Source: Pseudomonadota bacterium
GTDB lineage: Bacteria > Pseudomonadota > Gammaproteobacteria > Steroidobacterales > Steroidobacteraceae
Reading direction: 5' to 3'
Length of the DNA: 25,240 nt
Assembly (NCBI GenBank): GCA_021850555.1
Contig: JAJZLX010000017.1
Location: forward strand, 1 to 25,240
The notes beneath the pieces are model-generated. The model ran no database searches. It worked only from the letters and a program-made list of their open reading frames with translations, and had not been told where the DNA came from. The position numbers and the translations under genes are program-made. Of the stretch, positions 15,851 to 25,036 are shown one piece after another (positions within the stretch are counted from its first letter, which is position 1; every line of letters begins with the position of its first letter).

Positions 15851-15982
15851 CCGCCCATCGCCTGCGGCTGACTCCGTGGCATGAAGCGCGGGCACGATTT
15901 CAGGTACGGGAACGCGCCTGCCGCCCGGGCCGGCCGGGCGCGAATGCCCGGATCGAGCGCTTCCCGAGTCAGCCGCGGCTGG

Positions 15983-16666
15983 CTATGGCTGCAGCCTCGT
16001 GACTTTCCAGGGGCCTGGCTCGAGCCCGTCAGGGCGGGGTGCCAGCGTCCGTGTCCACCGTCCACGGTCGTGGATCCGCGCTTCTCCCTCCACCCACAGC
16101 TCGACCGACTCTGCCCATAAGTGATAGCCGCCCCAGTGCGGCGGGCGCGGGATCACGACATCGAGTTCCTGGGCGGTGGAGTGGCCGGGCACGGGTGCCT
16201 CGAAGCGGCGGGCCGCCGCAGCAAGCGACTGGCGCAGTGCCTCGCGCGAGGCCGTCGGCTCGCTCTGTGCGCTCGCCCAGGCCCCGAGACGGCTCTGCCA
16301 GGGCCGGGAAGCGAAATATGCGTCGCTGTCGGCCGCCGGAGCCTTGAGCACCGGACCCTCGATACGCACCTGGCGGTGCAGGTGATCCCAGTGCAGCACC
16401 GCCGCCGCCCGCGGGTTCTCCGCCAGCTGCCGGCCTTTGTGCGACAGGTAATTGGTGAAGAACACCAGGTAGCCGGGCCGCGGGACGACCTCTTTGCACA
16501 GCACCACGCGGGCCGAAGGCCGGCCGTGCGCATCGCTGGTGGCGAGGACCATCGAATTCGGATTCGGCTGGAAGCGATGGCGCCAAGCCTCGGCCAGCCA
16601 GTGCTCGAGAATGGCCAGCGGCTCAGCCGGGAGGGGATCGGAGAGGGTTTCCAGGGAAGGAGTCAT
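15983..16666 (-). CDS. pdxH: PdxH, pyridoxamine/pyridoxine 5'-phosphate oxidase
   Basis: This 227-residue FMN enzyme makes pyridoxal 5'-phosphate from PNP or PMP in the cytoplasm. Signatures in order are PNSMVLATSDAHGRPSARVV, VFFTNYLSHKGRQLAENP, VLHWDHLHRQVRIEG, the block AYFASRPWQSRLGAW and the C-terminal HWGGYHLWAESVELWVEG with ARIHDR. The C-terminal substrate-binding part is slightly divergent, with VELWVEGEARIHDRGRW where E. coli has IEFWQGGEHRLHDR, but the conserved His-Asp-Arg remains. ATG 16666 gives usual family length. It is convergent with rsmE and divergent from tyrA. BioA, coded two genes away, needs PLP, but no operon link exists. Confidence 0.93.
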   Translation of the reverse strand: MTPSLETLSDPLPAEPLAILEHWLAEAWRHRFQPNPNSMVLATSDAHGRPSARVVLCKEVVPRPGYLVFFTNYLSHKGRQLAENPRAAAVLHWDHLHRQVRIEGPVLKAPAADSDAYFASRPWQSRLGAWASAQSEPTASREALRQSLAAAARRFEAPVPGHSTAQELDVVIPRPPHWGGYHLWAESVELWVEGEARIHDRGRWTRTLAPRPDGLEPGPWKVTRLQP

Positions 16667-16841
16667 GCGTCCATGGTACGGGAAATCCGCCTGCCGCTGG
16701 CGGGGAAGGCGCGAGGGGCCCCGCAGTTTCATCTCCTTCGGGTGCACGGGGGCAGAAACTGAGGCCCGCGGGACTTGCGAGGCCCGCTGCATCCCGATAC
16801 AAGGACGAAGTCCAACCTGAATTGCATTCGGAAACGGCCTC

Positions 16842-17963
16842 ATGACCCGCGACGTGACGCTGGATGATTTACGCCAAAGGCTGAGCGATCTCGATCGCCA
16901 GCTCATCCGGCTGGTGGCCGAGCGCACGGCGCTCGGCACCGAGGTCGCGCGCGTGAAGCGTGCCATCGGGCACCCGACCAGGGACTACGCGCGCGAGCGT
17001 GACGTGATCATGGGCGCTCGGAACACGGCGCGCGAGGCAGGGGTGTCGCCGGCATTGGCCGAGGAGCTGCTGCGCCTTCTCATCCGCTCCTCGCTCGCCA
17101 CGCAGGAGCAGGCGAGTGTCGCGGCGCGCGGGGCCGGATCGGGCCGTCGCGCGCTGGTGATCGGCGGCGGGGGCAAGATGGGCCGCTGGTTCGTGCAATT
17201 CCTCGCCTCGCAGGGCTTCGATGTCGAGGCGGCAGACCCGAACGGCGGCCCCGATGGGGTGCCGTGCGTGGCGGACTGGCATGCCACTGACCTGAAGCAC
17301 GACTACATCATCGTCGCCACCGCGCTGGGCGTGACCGATGCGATCCTGCGCGATCTGGCACTGCGCCGGCCCGCGGGCGTGATCTTCGATGTCGGTTCGT
17401 TGAAATCCCCGCTGCGAGCCGGCCTCATGGCGCTGAAGTCACACGGCTGCCGGGTGACCTCGATTCATCCGATGTTCGGGCCCGACACCGAGCTGCTTTC
17501 CGGCCGGCACGTCATCTTCGTCGATCTCGACAGCCCCGAGGCGCTCGGCGCGGCGCGCGAGCTGTTCGCTCCCACCATGGCCGAGCAGGTGGTCATGAGC
17601 CTCGAGGACCACGACCGGCTGATCGCCTATGTGCTCGGCCTCTCGCACGCGATCAACATCGCGTTCTTCACGGCGCTCGCGGAAAGTGGCGAGGCCGCAC
17701 CGAAACTCGCGAAGATGTCGAGCACCACGTTCGATGCGCAGCTCGACGTGGCGAGCCGTGTGGCGCAGGAGAGCCCCGAGCTTTATTTCGAGATTCAGAG
17801 TCTCAACGACTACGGTGCTGAGTCGCTGGAGGCTCTGTCCAAGGCCGTGGAGCGCATCCGTACCGCGGTGCTCTCGCGCGATCATGAGGTATTCGTTGCA
17901 CTGATGCGTCAAGGGCGCGAGTATCTGGAAGACCGGCGCTCCGTGGCGGAGCGTCGCGCCTGA
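16842..17963 (+). CDS. tyrA: TyrA, chorismate mutase / prephenate dehydrogenase fusion (T-protein)
   Basis: The protein has 373 residues, the length of E. coli TyrA. An AroQ-type chorismate mutase domain covers about 1-95 ([36 protein letters not shown]), carrying the Arg, Lys and Asp/Glu positions of the active site. The NAD-binding prephenate dehydrogenase part starts at [12 protein letters not shown] (about 107-118) and has [11 protein letters not shown], the catalytic-His motif [11 protein letters not shown] (His209) and [14 protein letters not shown]. It converts chorismate through prephenate to 4-hydroxyphenylpyruvate for tyrosine. It is the first gene of a compact plus-strand series with rppH following after a few bases. 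The 175-base gap to divergent pdxH should hold its promoter; I see no clear attenuator. Confidence 0.94.
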   Translation: MTRDVTLDDLRQRLSDLDRQLIRLVAERTALGTEVARVKRAIGHPTRDYARERDVIMGARNTAREAGVSPALAEELLRLLIRSSLATQEQASVAARGAGSGRRALVIGGGGKMGRWFVQFLASQGFDVEAADPNGGPDGVPCVADWHATDLKHDYIIVATALGVTDAILRDLALRRPAGVIFDVGSLKSPLRAGLMALKSHGCRVTSIHPMFGPDTELLSGRHVIFVDLDSPEALGAARELFAPTMAEQVVMSLEDHDRLIAYVLGLSHAINIAFFTALAESGEAAPKLAKMSSTTFDAQLDVASRVAQESPELYFEIQSLNDYGAESLEALSKAVERIRTAVLSRDHEVFVALMRQGREYLEDRRSVAERRA

Positions 17964-17975
17964 GACCGCGTGAAC

Positions 17976-18542
17976 ATGGACAGAGACATCATCGACTCGG
18001 ACGGCTTTCGCGCCAACGTCGGCATCGTGTTGATGCGCCAATGCGGCGATGTGTTCCTCGGTCGACGGGCGAGGGCGGGCGGGCGGGGCTGGCAGTTTCC
18101 CCAGGGCGGCATCCGTGAAGGCGAGAGCCTGGAGGAGGCCGTCTACCGCGAGTTGCACGAGGAGGTTGGCCTGACCTGCGGCGATGTCGAGGAGATCGGA
18201 CGCACGGCCCGCTGGCTGCGCTATCGTCTGCCGTCGCGCTATGTCCGGCGCAACAGCCGCCCGCTGTGCATCGGACAGAAGCAGCGCTGGTTCCTGCTGC
18301 GCCTCCGGCGCGAGCAGGTGACGTTCGACTTCACCAGCACCGGGGAGCCCGAGTTCGACGAATGGCGCTGGGCGCAGTTCTGGGAGCCGGTGCGCGAGGT
18401 CATCTACTTCAAGCGCAAGGTCTACCAGCGGGCGCTCACCGAGCTCGCGCCGCTCGCCTTCCCGACCGGGCAGCCCGCCCTGCCGCACTGGTGGGACGAG
18501 GTGTTGCGCGAGCGGTCGCAGCAGGCGCCCCAGGCGGATTGA
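17976..18542 (+). CDS. rppH: RppH, RNA pyrophosphohydrolase (Nudix)
   Basis: The 188-residue Nudix hydrolase removes pyrophosphate from the 5' end of mRNA and so triggers RNase E decay. The Nudix box is complete at about 44-66 (GGIREGESLEEAVYRELHEE), preceded by the RppH-specific WQFPQGG. ARWLRYRLPSRYVRR, CIGQKQRWFLLRL and PEFDEWRWAQFWEPVREV match E. coli RppH closely. The protein continues about 30 residues beyond the Nudix fold. ATG 17976 is chosen; an in-frame GTG at 17970 would add two residues. It begins 12 bases after the tyrA stop and probably shares its mRNA. Confidence 0.95.
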   Translation: MDRDIIDSDGFRANVGIVLMRQCGDVFLGRRARAGGRGWQFPQGGIREGESLEEAVYRELHEEVGLTCGDVEEIGRTARWLRYRLPSRYVRRNSRPLCIGQKQRWFLLRLRREQVTFDFTSTGEPEFDEWRWAQFWEPVREVIYFKRKVYQRALTELAPLAFPTGQPALPHWWDEVLRERSQQAPQAD

Positions 18543-18548
18543 AAGTCT

Positions 18549-19283
18549 TTGAGCCCGGTCGAGTCCCATCCGCAAGAATCCAGCCCCGGCAGGCCGTGGG
18601 CCCGCCTGCGCCCGCCGGCGATGAGGACCGTGCTGGCGCTCGCAGCACTTCTGATCCTGTATTTGGTCTTCGAGACGGGCCGCTATGTCGCCGGCTACAG
18701 CATCCTCACGGCGATGCACCAGCGAGCGGCGCTGCAGGCGGACATCGCGAAGCTCAAGGCATCCAATCAGATCCTGCAAGCCCACGTGATCCGGCTCGAG
18801 ACCCTGGATGCGGGTCACCGTCACGAGGTCCAGGTCGTTACCCGGACGATCAGCGATCTGCAGGCAAGAATTGCCCGCCAGTCGGTGAAGCTCGCCTTCT
18901 ACCGCAACATCGTCGCCAAGGGCACGCCACCGATCGGCTTGAGGATCGGGGAAGTGCGGCTGTCCTCCGGCAAGATGCCGCTGCATTACGTCGTCCACGT
19001 CTCTTTGCTGCGCGCCGACAGGCCCGACGGCACCGTGAGCGGGACCGTCGACTTCTCGGTCGACGGCGAGGGCTCGAACGGGGCCGTGCTGAACAATCAA
19101 GCGTTCACCGGTCAGCGCTCCGACCTGGCTTATCACTTCCGCTACTACCAGCAGATCCGGCAGGATTTGGTGCTGCCGCCGGGCTTCAGGCCCGCCCAGC
19201 TGACGGTCACGGTACGTTCGGGGCGCAAGGACATCGCGCCGCTCACCCAGACCTATCCCTGGAGCGCCATCTCGACTCCCTGA
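18549..19283 (+). CDS. DUF6776-like membrane-anchored coiled-coil protein
   Basis: The product of up to 244 residues has a short basic N terminus, one membrane helix (about 27-45, followed by FETGRYVAGY) and a coiled coil (about 55-110). A globular C-terminal domain follows, with VKLAFYRNIVAKG, YHFRYYQQIRQDLVLPPGF and LTVTVRSGRKD. This arrangement and the LAFYR and YYQ...LPPGF motifs are those of DUF6776 proteins of gammaproteobacteria, of unknown function; the C-terminal part should be periplasmic. The start is uncertain: TTG 18549 keeps the basic residues that family members have before the helix, while ATG 18621 would begin right at the helix. It lies 6 bases after rppH and 45 before erpA. 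Confidence 0.75.
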   Translation: MSPVESHPQESSPGRPWARLRPPAMRTVLALAALLILYLVFETGRYVAGYSILTAMHQRAALQADIAKLKASNQILQAHVIRLETLDAGHRHEVQVVTRTISDLQARIARQSVKLAFYRNIVAKGTPPIGLRIGEVRLSSGKMPLHYVVHVSLLRADRPDGTVSGTVDFSVDGEGSNGAVLNNQAFTGQRSDLAYHFRYYQQIRQDLVLPPGFRPAQLTVTVRSGRKDIAPLTQTYPWSAISTP

Positions 19284-19293
19284 GTCCCGGGCT

Positions 19294-19322
19294 TTGACCT
19301 CCAAGGCTGCAGCTCCTAGACT
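19294..19322 (+). promoter_or_regulatory. Predicted erpA promoter, apparently giving a leaderless mRNA
   Basis: TTGACC at 19294-19299, a 17-base spacer and TAGACT at 19317-19322 make a sigma70-like promoter. Six bases separate the -10 from ATG 19329, so the expected start point is the A of the start codon itself. No ribosome binding site is visible before erpA, in agreement. Confidence 0.45.
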
Positions 19323-19328
19323 GCTGCC

Positions 19329-19685
19329 ATGAGCGCTACCGACGTCATCGAAGAGACCCCCGCCCTCCTGTTCACCGATGCCGCCGCCCGCAAGGTCGGC
19401 GACCTCATCCGCGGGGAAGGCAATCCCAATCTCATGCTGCGCGTGTTCGTGCAGGGCGGCGGCTGCTCGGGGCTGCAGTACGGCTTCGAGTTCGACGAGC
19501 AGATCCAGGACGGCGACACCTGCATCGAGAATCAGGGCGTGAAGCTCCTGGTCGACCCCATGAGCGTGCAATATCTTTCGGGCGCGGAAATCGACTATCG
19601 CGAGGGACTCGACGGGGCGCAGTTCGTCATCCGCAATCCCAACGCCACGACTACCTGCGGCTGCGGCTCCTCGTTCTCCGCCTGA
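19329..19685 (+). CDS. erpA: ErpA, A-type iron-sulfur cluster insertion protein
   Basis: The 118-residue protein carries and inserts Fe-S clusters into apo-proteins, in E. coli including those of isoprenoid synthesis and respiration. The three cluster-binding Cys are present: Cys46 in [13 protein letters not shown], and Cys110 and Cys112 in [29 protein letters not shown] and [11 protein letters not shown] also match ErpA better than IscA or SufA. There is no ribosome binding site; a promoter placed so that transcription would start at the ATG suggests a leaderless message. DUF6776 next to erpA is, from memory, also seen in Pseudomonas. ppx follows after 14 bases. Confidence 0.95.
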   Translation: MSATDVIEETPALLFTDAAARKVGDLIRGEGNPNLMLRVFVQGGGCSGLQYGFEFDEQIQDGDTCIENQGVKLLVDPMSVQYLSGAEIDYREGLDGAQFVIRNPNATTTCGCGSSFSA

Positions 19686-19699
19686 GTCGCCGGCACAGC

Positions 19700-21253
19700 G
19701 TGCGTTCGCGCCCGGTCGGCTCCCGCACTACCCGCCCACGCCACCGCACCGCCTCCCTTCCCGACGTCCTGGCGGCCGTCGATCTCGGCTCCAACAGCTT
19801 CCACATGGTCGTGGCGAGATACTCGCACGGCCAGCTGGTCATCATCGATCGTCTGCGCGAGATGGTGCGCCTGGCCGAGGGCGTCGAGGAAAACGGCCGC
19901 ATCGAGGAGGCGGTGGCGGCGCGCGCGATCGCGTGTCTGGAACGGTTCGGGCAGCGGCTGCGCACGATGCGCGCCGGGAATGTCCGTGCCGTCGGCACCA
20001 GCGCCCTGCGAGTCGCCCATCGCAAGGAATCGTTCCTGACGCGTGCGCACGCGGCCCTCGGCCATCCCATCGAGATCATCTCCGGCAGGGAGGAGGCGCG
20101 GTTGATTTACTCGGGGGTGGCGCACCACTTGCCGCGCGAGACCGGACGGCGCCTGGTCGTCGATATCGGCGGTGGCAGCACCGAGCTCATCATCGGCGAG
20201 GGGTTCACGCCGATCGAGCTCGAGAGCCTGCGTTTGGGCTGCGTGATCATGAGCGAGCGGTTCTTCGGGGACGGTAAAATCTCAGCCAAGCGCATGCAGG
20301 CGGCGCGGGTGGCCGCCCGCTCGCAGCTCGTGCCCGTGCAGGCGACGTTTCGCCAGCGCGGCTGGGAGCATTGTGCGGGCAGCTCGGGGACGGTGCGAGC
20401 CATCGGCGAGGCGGTCCGCGAGCTCAACCCCCGTGCCACCGTCATCACGCCCGCGGGACTGAGGCGCGTCCTGGATGCCGTGGTGGCGGCCGGGCACATC
20501 AGGAACCTGCGCTTCCAGGCCGTCACCGAGGACCGCCGGCCGGTGTTTCCCGGCGGGCTCGCCATCCTCGCGGAGATTTTCGCGGTGCTGCGCTTGCGGG
20601 AGATGCGCATCGCCGAGGGCGCCCTGCGCGAGGGGCTGCTCTATGACATGGTAGGGCGGTTCACCGATGAGGATGCTCGCGAGCGCACCGTGCGCAGCAT
20701 GCAGCTGCGCTATCACGTGGACGCAGAGCAGGCGGCCCGTGTCGAATCGACCGCGCTCAAGCTGCTGAAAGACACGCGCAAGGCCTGGAAACTGCGCGGA
20801 GAGCCTGCAGCCGCCCTGGTGTTGAAGTGGGCGGCCCGGCTGCATGAGGTGGGCCTCGATGTCGCCCACAGCGGTTACCACCGCCACGGCGCCTACCTCC
20901 TCGAGAACGCCGACATGCCGGGGTTCTCGCGCGATGAGCAGCGGCTGCTCGCCCGTGTGGTCGGCGCCCAGCGCCGCAAGTTCTCGCGCGAGAGCCTGCG
21001 CGAGCTCGTGCCGCCGTGGGACCGGCAGGCGCTGTACCTGATCGTGCTGATGCGCCTGTCGGTGCTGCTGCACCGCGGACGGGGCCGGGACGAGCTGCCG
21101 AGAATGAGACTGTCGGCGCGCGGCAAGTCGGTGCGGCTGGCGTTTCCGGCGCGCTGGCTGAGGGGCCATCCGTTGACGCTCGCGGACCTGCAGCAGGAGG
21201 TGCTGTACCTGCGCGCGGTGGGCGTGCGGCTCATTGCCGGTCCGGGCCGCTGA
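19700..21253 (+). CDS. ppx: Ppx/GppA-family exopolyphosphatase
   Basis: The 517-residue protein (E. coli Ppx 513) hydrolyses terminal phosphates of polyphosphate and, in this family, often pppGpp. The N-terminal ASKHA-fold domain has AAVDLGSNSFHMVVAR (25-40), the catalytic-Glu stretch SGREEARLIYSG (128-139) and VVDIGGGSTELIIG near 150-165, followed by AGSSGTVRAIGE. The C-terminal HD-like helical domain includes WAARLHEVGLDVAHSGYHRH and LLENADMPGFSRDEQRLLA, which favours long-chain Ppx over short archaeal types. GTG 19700 is the only start giving a complete N terminus; it lies 14 bases after erpA without a strong ribosome binding site, so coupling is likely. ppk1, the opposing enzyme, is convergent 23 bases away. 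Confidence 0.93.
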   Translation: MRSRPVGSRTTRPRHRTASLPDVLAAVDLGSNSFHMVVARYSHGQLVIIDRLREMVRLAEGVEENGRIEEAVAARAIACLERFGQRLRTMRAGNVRAVGTSALRVAHRKESFLTRAHAALGHPIEIISGREEARLIYSGVAHHLPRETGRRLVVDIGGGSTELIIGEGFTPIELESLRLGCVIMSERFFGDGKISAKRMQAARVAARSQLVPVQATFRQRGWEHCAGSSGTVRAIGEAVRELNPRATVITPAGLRRVLDAVVAAGHIRNLRFQAVTEDRRPVFPGGLAILAEIFAVLRLREMRIAEGALREGLLYDMVGRFTDEDARERTVRSMQLRYHVDAEQAARVESTALKLLKDTRKAWKLRGEPAAALVLKWAARLHEVGLDVAHSGYHRHGAYLLENADMPGFSRDEQRLLARVVGAQRRKFSRESLRELVPPWDRQALYLIVLMRLSVLLHRGRGRDELPRMRLSARGKSVRLAFPARWLRGHPLTLADLQQEVLYLRAVGVRLIAGPGR

Positions 21254-21261
21254 GCGAGCCG

Positions 21262-21278
21262 GAGGCTTCTCGAGCCTC
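21262..21278. terminator. Small hairpin between convergent ppx and ppk1
   Basis: GAGGCT (21262-21267) and AGCCTC (21273-21278) form a 6-bp stem with a 5-base loop that overlaps the ppk1 stop. There is no T run on either strand, so a role as bidirectional terminator is only a suggestion. Confidence 0.25.
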
Positions 21279-23364
21279 AGCCGCTGCCTGCGCCGAACAC
21301 CGCGCCTGCGGCATTGCGTGCGAGCAGTTCCGCCTGCAGCGACAGCTTGGGGGCCCTGCCCGGCGAGAGCCGCTCGTAGCGGCCGTCGGGCAGCAGCCGC
21401 CAGGCCTGGCAGTTGTCCTCGAGGGCGAGCTCGAGGTTCTCGAAAATCCGCCTGCGATGCGAGGGGCGCTCGATCGGAAAGGCGACCTCGACGCGGTGGA
21501 AGAAATTGCGCTCCATCCAGTCCGCGCTCGCGCAGAAGATCTCCGGCTCGCCCCCGTTCTCGAAGTAGAACGTGCGCGAGTGCTCGAGGAATCGGCCCAC
21601 GATGGAGCGCACCTCGATGTTCTCCGACACGCCCGGCACTCCGGGTCGCAGCGCACACACCCCGCGCACGATCAGATCGATCTTCACGCCGGCGCGCGAA
21701 GCGCGATAGAGCGCCTCGATGGCCCGCTGCTCAACCAGCGCGTTCATCTTGGCAATGATGCGGGCCTTGCGGCCGGCGCGCGCATGCTCGGTCTCACGCT
21801 CGATCTTGGCGAGCATCGCCTCGTGCATGCCGAACGGGGATTGCAGCAGACAGAGCAGGCGGGGTGTGCGCGTGAGGCTGGTGAGCTCGAGAAACAGCTC
21901 GTGAACGTCCTGGCAGACCTCCTCGCGACAGGTGAACAGGCTGTAGTCGGTGTACTGGCGGGCGGTGCGCGGATGATAGTTGCCGGTGCCGAGGTGACAG
22001 TAGCGGCGGATGCCGCCGGGCTCGCGCCGCACCACCAGGGCCAGCTTGGCGTGCGTCTTGTAGCCGACCACGCCGTACATGACGTGCGCGCCGGCCTCCT
22101 GCAGCCGATTGGACAGCTCGATGTTGGCTTCCTCGTCGAAGCGCGCACGCAGCTCGATGATCACCGTGACATCCTTGCCGGCGTTGGCCGCGGCAACCAG
22201 CGCATCGACGATGGGTGAATCATCGCCCGCGCGGTAGAGCGTCTGCTTGATCGCGAGCACGTTCGGATCGGCCGCGGCCTGGCGCACGAAGTCCATCACC
22301 GGCGTGAAGCTCTGGTACGGATGGTGCAGCAGCATGTCCTTCTGGCGCACGCTGGCGAAGATGTCCGCCCCGCCGATGAGGCGTCGCGGCACCCCGGGGG
22401 TGAACGGCGGGTACTTCAGGTCCGGGTGCTGCACCAGGTCGTACACCGCCGACAGGCGGTTGAGGTTGACCGGGCCGGCCATGTGGTAGGTGTCGAGCTC
22501 CCCGAGCGCGAACTGGCGCTGCAGGAATTGCACGATGTCCTGCGGACAGTCGCTGCCGGTCTCCAGGCGCACCGAGGCGCCGTAGCGCCGGTGCGCGAGC
22601 TCGCCCTCGAGCGCCCGGCGCAGATCGTCGATCTCCTCCTCGTCGACGAACAGATCGCTGTTGCGGGTCAGGCGGAACTGATAGCAGCCGATCACCCGTA
22701 TGCCGGTGAACAGCCTCTGCACGAACGCCTGCACGATCCCGGTAAGCAGTACCAGGGTGCGTCCTGCGCCCTCTGTGGGGACCGGCACGACCCGCGGCAG
22801 CGAGCGAGGCGCCTGCACGATGGCGAGCTCGCTGTCGCGGCCGAAGGCATCCCGCCCCTCGAGCCGTACGATGAAGTTCAGGCTCTTGTTCTGGATGCGC
22901 GGGAAGGGCCGCGCGGGGTCGAGGCCGAGCGGGCTCAGCACCGGCTCGACCTCGTGCTCGAAGTACCGCTCCAGCCACTCTTTCGCCTGCGCCGACCATT
23001 CGCCATGGCTCAGCAGCAGGATGTCCCGGGCCGCAAGCTGCGGCAGCAGCACCTCGTTGAGGCACCGGTACTGCTCGGCGACCAGCCGCATGGCCCGCTC
23101 GTGGACGGCCGCGAGCTGCTCCTCGAGCGAGAGGCCGTCGGCGGCGAGCTGGCCGGAGCCGAGCTCCTGGAGCTGCTTCAGGCCCGCCACCCGGATCTCG
23201 AAGAACTCATCGAGATTGCCCGAGGAGATGCAGAGGAATCGCAGCCGCTCGAGCAGCGGCACCGTCTCATCGAAGGCCTGCGAGAGCACACGCTGGTTGA
23301 ACTCCAGGAACGAGAGCTCGCGGTTGATGTAAAGCTGAGGCGATTTGAGGTCGGGGGCGTCCAT
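21277..23364 (-). CDS. ppk1: Ppk1, polyphosphate kinase
   Basis: The 695-residue enzyme polymerises ATP gamma-phosphate into polyphosphate. The N-terminal domain opens with [17 protein letters not shown] and [19 protein letters not shown]. The catalytic phospholipase-D-like domains contain the phosphorylated His438 ([11 protein letters not shown]), His457 ([20 protein letters not shown]) and His595 ([14 protein letters not shown]), spaced exactly as His435, His454 and His592 of E. coli. [18 protein letters not shown] and [18 protein letters not shown] are further signatures. ATG 23364 ([12 protein letters not shown]) is preferred; ATG 23382, six codons upstream, has a GGAAAG close before it and is possible. 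It is convergent with ppx and divergent from tyrS, with 74 bases between the starts. Confidence 0.96.
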   Translation of the reverse strand: MDAPDLKSPQLYINRELSFLEFNQRVLSQAFDETVPLLERLRFLCISSGNLDEFFEIRVAGLKQLQELGSGQLAADGLSLEEQLAAVHERAMRLVAEQYRCLNEVLLPQLAARDILLLSHGEWSAQAKEWLERYFEHEVEPVLSPLGLDPARPFPRIQNKSLNFIVRLEGRDAFGRDSELAIVQAPRSLPRVVPVPTEGAGRTLVLLTGIVQAFVQRLFTGIRVIGCYQFRLTRNSDLFVDEEEIDDLRRALEGELAHRRYGASVRLETGSDCPQDIVQFLQRQFALGELDTYHMAGPVNLNRLSAVYDLVQHPDLKYPPFTPGVPRRLIGGADIFASVRQKDMLLHHPYQSFTPVMDFVRQAAADPNVLAIKQTLYRAGDDSPIVDALVAAANAGKDVTVIIELRARFDEEANIELSNRLQEAGAHVMYGVVGYKTHAKLALVVRREPGGIRRYCHLGTGNYHPRTARQYTDYSLFTCREEVCQDVHELFLELTSLTRTPRLLCLLQSPFGMHEAMLAKIERETEHARAGRKARIIAKMNALVEQRAIEALYRASRAGVKIDLIVRGVCALRPGVPGVSENIEVRSIVGRFLEHSRTFYFENGGEPEIFCASADWMERNFFHRVEVAFPIERPSHRRRIFENLELALEDNCQAWRLLPDGRYERLSPGRAPKLSLQAELLARNAAGAVFGAGSG

Positions 23365-23438
23365 GTCCGGCAAGTATCGCATACACTTTCCATGCGGCCC
23401 TGCAGCCGCGCGACCCGGACCCCAGCGCCCCCACAGCC

Positions 23439-24680
23439 ATGGCAATCAGCGATGAATTGGTCGATCCACCGGCCGGTCAACTGGCCGAGCAACTAGCCGA
23501 GCTCGAGCGCGGCGCCCATGAAGTGCTGCTCACCGCGGATCTCACGCGCAAGCTCCGGCGCGGCGTGCCGCTGCGCGTCAAGGCGGGCTTCGATCCGACG
23601 GCGCCGGATCTGCACCTCGGGCACACCGTGCTGCTCAACAAGATGCGTCAGTTCCAGCGCTTCGGCCACGAGGTCATCTTCCTGATCGGGGATTTCACCG
23701 GGCTCATCGGCGATCCCACCGGGCGCAACCAGACCCGTCCTGCGCTCACCGCCGAGGAGGTGCAGGCCAATGCGCGCACCTACGAAGCGCAAGTGTTCAA
23801 GATCCTTGACCCTGATCTCACCCGGGTGGACTTCAATTCGCGCTGGCTGGGCGCGATGGGCGCGGCCGACGTCGTGCGCCTCGCCGCCCATTACACCGTG
23901 GCGCGCATGCTCGAGCGGGACGATTTCGCCAAGCGCTACAAGAGCGGCCAGCCGATCGCCATCCACGAATTCCTCTATCCGCTCGCACAGGGCTACGACT
24001 CGGTGGCGCTCAAGGCGGATGTCGAGCTCGGTGGTACGGACCAGAAGTTCAACCTCCTCGTCGGACGGCAGCTGCAAAGCGCCTACGGCCAGGAGCCGCA
24101 GGTCGTGCTCACCATGCCGCTGCTGGAGGGCACCGACGGGGTCAACAAGATGTCGAAATCGCTCGGCAACTACATCGGCATCGCCGAGCCGCCGGGCGAG
24201 ATGTTCGGCAAGGTGATGTCGATTTCGGACGAGCTCATGTGGCGCTATTACGAGCTGCTGTCCTTCCGGCCGCTCGCGGACATCACCGCGCTCAGGCGCT
24301 CGGTGAGCGAAGGGCGCAACCCCCGCGACATCAAGCTCGAGCTGGCCGGCGAGATCACCGCACGCTTCCACGGGGCCGAGGCCGCCGTCGCCGCACAGCG
24401 TGAGTTTCTCGCCCGGGTGAGCGAGCGGGCGCTGCCGGTGGACCTGCCGCCCCAAGTGCTCCCGGTCGATGCCGCCGGGATGAGGCTGCCGAATCTGCTC
24501 AAGGCGGCGGGACTTGCGGCCAGCACCTCGGAAGCCAATCGCAAGATCGAGGAGGGCGCGGTGCGCATCGATGGCGTTCGGACGACGGATCGCGCTCTGG
24601 CGCTCAAGGCGGGGGCGGATCACGTGCTGCAGGTGGGCTCGAGACGCTTTGCCAGGATAAAGCTCAAGCTCGAAGCGTGA
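23439..24680 (+). CDS. tyrS: Tyrosyl-tRNA synthetase, KMSKS class
   Basis: The 413-residue class I synthetase charges tRNA-Tyr. The HIGH motif is HLGH at 59-62 in [17 protein letters not shown] and the KMSKS motif is exact at 237-241. [17 protein letters not shown] and [20 protein letters not shown] form the tyrosine and adenylate pocket. A C-terminal S4 RNA-binding domain covers about 345-410 ([20 protein letters not shown]). This is the TyrZ-like type found in Pseudomonas and Xanthomonas, unlike E. coli TyrS, which has KFGKT. Its start is divergent from ppk1. The gene stands 224 bases before the first rRNA promoter, an arrangement also known from Pseudomonas. Confidence 0.96.
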   Translation: MAISDELVDPPAGQLAEQLAELERGAHEVLLTADLTRKLRRGVPLRVKAGFDPTAPDLHLGHTVLLNKMRQFQRFGHEVIFLIGDFTGLIGDPTGRNQTRPALTAEEVQANARTYEAQVFKILDPDLTRVDFNSRWLGAMGAADVVRLAAHYTVARMLERDDFAKRYKSGQPIAIHEFLYPLAQGYDSVALKADVELGGTDQKFNLLVGRQLQSAYGQEPQVVLTMPLLEGTDGVNKMSKSLGNYIGIAEPPGEMFGKVMSISDELMWRYYELLSFRPLADITALRRSVSEGRNPRDIKLELAGEITARFHGAEAAVAAQREFLARVSERALPVDLPPQVLPVDAAGMRLPNLLKAAGLAASTSEANRKIEEGAVRIDGVRTTDRALALKAGADHVLQVGSRRFARIKLKLEA

Positions 24681-24904
24681 GCGCCGCCGGGACGAGGACA
24701 GACACTGGTGCTTCCCGGCCTGCCAAGACGGGTTTGATCCGAACCATGACTTGGACTGGATCGGGAGGCGGAAACGCCCGGTAGATGTGCGCAACATACT
24801 GATCGAAAAGTGATTTCCGGTCTGGCTGGCGCAGGCTGCATCCGGCATCCCACGCCCGCCGGCGATCGCTTGGGGAAGGCCAGACGCAAAATCATTTCAA
24901 TTCG

Positions 24905-24932
24905 TTGACAAGACCCTGATCAGGGCTATACT
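24905..24932 (+). promoter_or_regulatory. rRNA promoter P1
   Basis: A perfect -35 TTGACA (24905-24910), a 16-base spacer and -10 TATACT (24927-24932) are followed by the GC-rich discriminator GCGCGCCCC, which is typical of promoters under ppGpp control. The upstream sequence is A/T-rich like an UP element. The spacer contains a perfect 12-base palindrome at 24914-24925. Confidence 0.9.
24914..24925. promoter_or_regulatory. Palindrome inside the P1 spacer
   Basis: CCCTGATCAGGG is a perfect 12-base dyad placed between the -35 and -10 of P1; P2 lacks it. A protein bound here would block RNA polymerase, so it is a possible operator; chance occurrence is not excluded. Confidence 0.35.
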
Positions 24933-25008
24933 GCGCGCCCCTTGCAGCCATGAGCGCAACGCGCAAACGGCAGCGGGAACTCGCAAAAGGAATAGCGAAA
25001 AAAGAAGG

Positions 25009-25036
25009 TTGACGGGCGCAAAACGAGGGATATACT
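25009..25036 (+). promoter_or_regulatory. rRNA promoter P2
   Basis: TTGACG (25009-25014), a 16-base spacer and TATACT (25031-25036) lie exactly 104 bases after the matching elements of P1. The discriminator GCCCGCCCC is nearly the same as in P1. An A-rich stretch at about 24985-25005 (GCGAAAAAAGAAGG) is a good UP-element candidate. Confidence 0.9.

Noticed and set aside
16667..16841. tyrA promoter (TTGCGA...ATACAA) and the repeated GAGGCCCGC
   Set aside because: The -10 is too weak and the 9-base repeat too GC-rich to separate from background.
24750..24790. Possible tRNA or structured RNA between tyrS and the rRNA promoters
   Set aside because: Small pairings such as GATCC/GGATC and GGCG-GAAA-CGCC exist, but no tRNA cloverleaf, T-loop motif or terminator can be drawn.
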